From Deltaproteobacteria bacterium (GTDB lineage Bacteria; Bdellovibrionota; UBA1018; UBA923), in the NCBI GenBank assembly GCA_016194725.1, contig JACQAW010000316.1:1-5703 (forward strand): a DNA stretch of 5,703 nt. The letters are read 5' to 3'. The notes beneath the pieces were generated by a model that did no database searches, had not been told where the DNA came from, and saw only the letters and a list, made by a program, of their open reading frames with translations. Both the position numbers and the translations under genes were made by a program. Shown one piece after another: positions 4,702 through 5,703 of this stretch; position 1 is the first letter of the stretch, and the number at the start of each line of letters is the position of its first letter.

Positions 4702-5535
4702 ATGGGTCTTCGTATAGGTACAAACGTCCAGTCTCTCGTCGGGCAACGTGCGTTGAGCACGCAGCGCGAGGCTGGCAATCATGAACTGGAAAAATTATCA
4801 ACCGGCTCACGCATCGTCACGGCCGCCGACGATGCCGCAGGTCTAGCCATTAGCGAGAAGTTCAAAGCTGAAATTCGCAGCAACCGTCAGGCTGCTCGAA
4901 ACACTCAGGATGCCATCTCGCTCGTGCAGGTCGCTGAAGGCGGCCTGAACGAAGTCAGCAGCATGCTGATTCGTATGCGCGAACTGTCAGTCCAGTCCGC
5001 CAGCGACACGTTGAGCGACACTGAACGCCAGTTCACTGACAAAGAAACGCAGGCACTCAAAGGTGAGATCAGCCGTATTTCGCAGAACACGGTGTTCAAT
5101 GGCAATCAGCTCTTGAGCGGTGTTGGCAACAACCTGGAATTCCAGGTTGGTACGCACGGCGATCCGGAAAGAGATCGCATTATGTACGACACGGCTTCCG
5201 CCAACTCAACGGCATCTGCCCTTGGTATCTCTGAAGTGAACACCGCTACCCGCGAAAGCGCGCAAACCAATCTCGAAAAATTGGACAGCGCGATTTCGAT
5301 GGTAAGCGGTACCCGCGCAAACTTCGGGGCAATGCAAAACAGATTGCAAAGCACTGTAAGTAACTTGGATGTTTATAATGAGAACATCTCTGGCGCGAAC
5401 TCTCGCATCCGTGATGCGGACGTCGCAGCGGAAAGCGCTGAGCTGACCAAGAAATCCATCTTGACTCAGGCAGCGGTTTCGACTTTGGCCCAAGCCAACC
5501 AGGCACCTGGTTTGGCACTCAAGCTCATCGGCTAA
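4702..5535 (+). CDS. fliC: Flagellin (short, D0-D1 type)
   Basis: Flagellin is exported through the flagellar type III system and polymerises into the filament. The 277-residue product has only the conserved ends. The N-terminal flagellin domain spans about 5-142, with LSTGSRIVTAADDAAGLAIS at 32-51 and RMRELSVQSASDT at 91-103. The C-terminal domain spans about 190-277, with SRIRDADVAAESAEL at 234-248 and ANQAPGLALKLIG at the end. The middle (about 143-189) is too short for D2/D3 domains, so the filament surface is minimal. Such short flagellins, with an MGLRIGTN start, are typical from memory of Bdellovibrio-like bacteria, which often carry several copies. ATG 4702 is supported by AGGAG six bases upstream; in-frame upstream codons such as GTG 4648 lack a site and the family N-terminus. 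Export chaperone, cap and other flagellar genes are not in the window. Confidence 0.97.
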   Translation: MGLRIGTNVQSLVGQRALSTQREAGNHELEKLSTGSRIVTAADDAAGLAISEKFKAEIRSNRQAARNTQDAISLVQVAEGGLNEVSSMLIRMRELSVQSASDTLSDTERQFTDKETQALKGEISRISQNTVFNGNQLLSGVGNNLEFQVGTHGDPERDRIMYDTASANSTASALGISEVNTATRESAQTNLEKLDSAISMVSGTRANFGAMQNRLQSTVSNLDVYNENISGANSRIRDADVAAESAELTKKSILTQAAVSTLAQANQAPGLALKLIG

Positions 5536-5610
5536 ATACAAGGCTGCTGAGTAGTATAAGGTATACGAGGATCAGGACTCAGGCCTACCCAGGCCTGGTG
5601 CCGTGGAGTT

Positions 5611-5647
5611 AGCCCAAAAGGAAAACCCATATCCTCTCATTTGGGCT
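5611..5647. repeat. Hairpin after the flagellin gene
   Basis: AGCCCAAA at 5611-5618 and TTTGGGCT at 5640-5647 form a perfect 8-bp stem. Directly inside it AGGA (5619-5622) can pair with TCCT (5632-5635), with CTCA bulged on the 3' side. It lacks a following T-run. It may stabilise the 3' end of the flagellin mRNA or act as a weak or Rho-linked terminator. Confidence 0.45.
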
Positions 5648-5655
5648 CAATGGGG

Positions 5656-5694
5656 GTGGGGGTGAAGAACCCGGGGACGGTTCTTCACCCCCAC
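5656..5694. repeat. Perfect 16-bp palindromic stem, REP-like
   Basis: GTGGGGGTGAAGAACC at 5656-5671 is exactly complementary to GGTTCTTCACCCCCAC at 5679-5694 around the loop CGGGGAC. No T-run follows within the window, which speaks against a plain intrinsic terminator. The GGGGACGGTTCTTCACC core resembles, from memory and unverified, short palindromes dispersed in many bacterial genomes and linked to REP-associated IS200-like transposases. Confidence 0.65.
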
Positions 5695-5703
5695 TCGCTC
5701 CAA

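Larger units (their letters stand above)
5536..5703. other. Non-coding 3' flank of the flagellin gene, rich in inverted repeats
   Basis: No gene is visible on either strand up to the window edge. Symmetric elements follow one another: GTATA-AGG-TATAC at 5554-5566, two AGGCCT copies at 5581 and 5591 with the second inside the 10-bp palindrome CCAGGCCTGG (5589-5598), then the two hairpins listed separately. No clear T-run terminator for the flagellin gene is present, so termination may use one of these hairpins, Rho, or a site beyond the edge. Confidence 0.6.

Noticed and set aside
4536..4778. Minus-strand open frame of 80 codons over the flagellin leader
   Set aside because: It overlaps the true flagellin N-terminus antisense, is Cys/Arg/Pro-rich without a recognisable domain, and covers the promoter and leader signals.

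Overview
The window reads as an ordinary, gene-dense stretch of chromosome with all five recognisable genes on the + strand. The best taxonomic clue is the flagellin: a short, two-domain protein that starts MGLRIGTNVQSL and ends ANQAPGLALKLIG, which from memory fits flagellins of Bdellovibrio and relatives (Bdellovibrionota). A stand-alone heptose-1-phosphate adenylyltransferase indicates a Gram-negative cell with heptose-containing LPS. The host assignment is an inference from protein style, not a database result.

Positions 1-3348 hold a compact probable operon. It contains the 3' part of a family-5 (peptide/oligopeptide-type) ABC-transporter solute-binding protein, rsmE (16S rRNA m3U1498 methyltransferase, ATGA overlap with the gene before), an RDD-family membrane protein with a long soluble N-terminus, and rfaE2 (TTGA overlap, TTG start). 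After rfaE2 comes an odd 78-nt array of 13 degenerate hexamers (G-NNN-C-N) that switches from GTTTCN to GAAACN in the middle and so folds on itself. It abuts a textbook intrinsic terminator at 3428-3458.

Positions 3459-4409 hold meaB, the GTPase chaperone of B12-dependent methylmalonyl-CoA mutase. Its ATG lies only 17 nt past the terminator. A promoter-like -35/-10 pair is embedded in and just after the terminator hairpin and would give a leaderless or nearly leaderless mRNA. A weak hairpin plus T-run overlaps the meaB stop codon.

Positions 4397-4701 are a 305-nt non-coding leader for the flagellin gene. It contains a 13-bp palindrome, a sigma-28-like promoter, a direct repeat of GGTGGGACA, a stable hairpin, and a Shine-Dalgarno sequence that sits in the loop of a small stem. 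The last feature resembles CsrA-type control of flagellin translation. The fliC-type flagellin gene follows at 4702-5535.

Positions 5536-5703 are non-coding and dense in inverted repeats. They end in a perfect 16-bp stem with a 7-nt loop and no T-run, which looks more like a dispersed REP-type palindrome than a terminator. I see no CRISPR array, tRNA, rRNA, prophage or complete mobile element. The most unusual material is non-coding: the hexamer array, the terminator-embedded promoter, the flagellin leader and the 3' palindrome.
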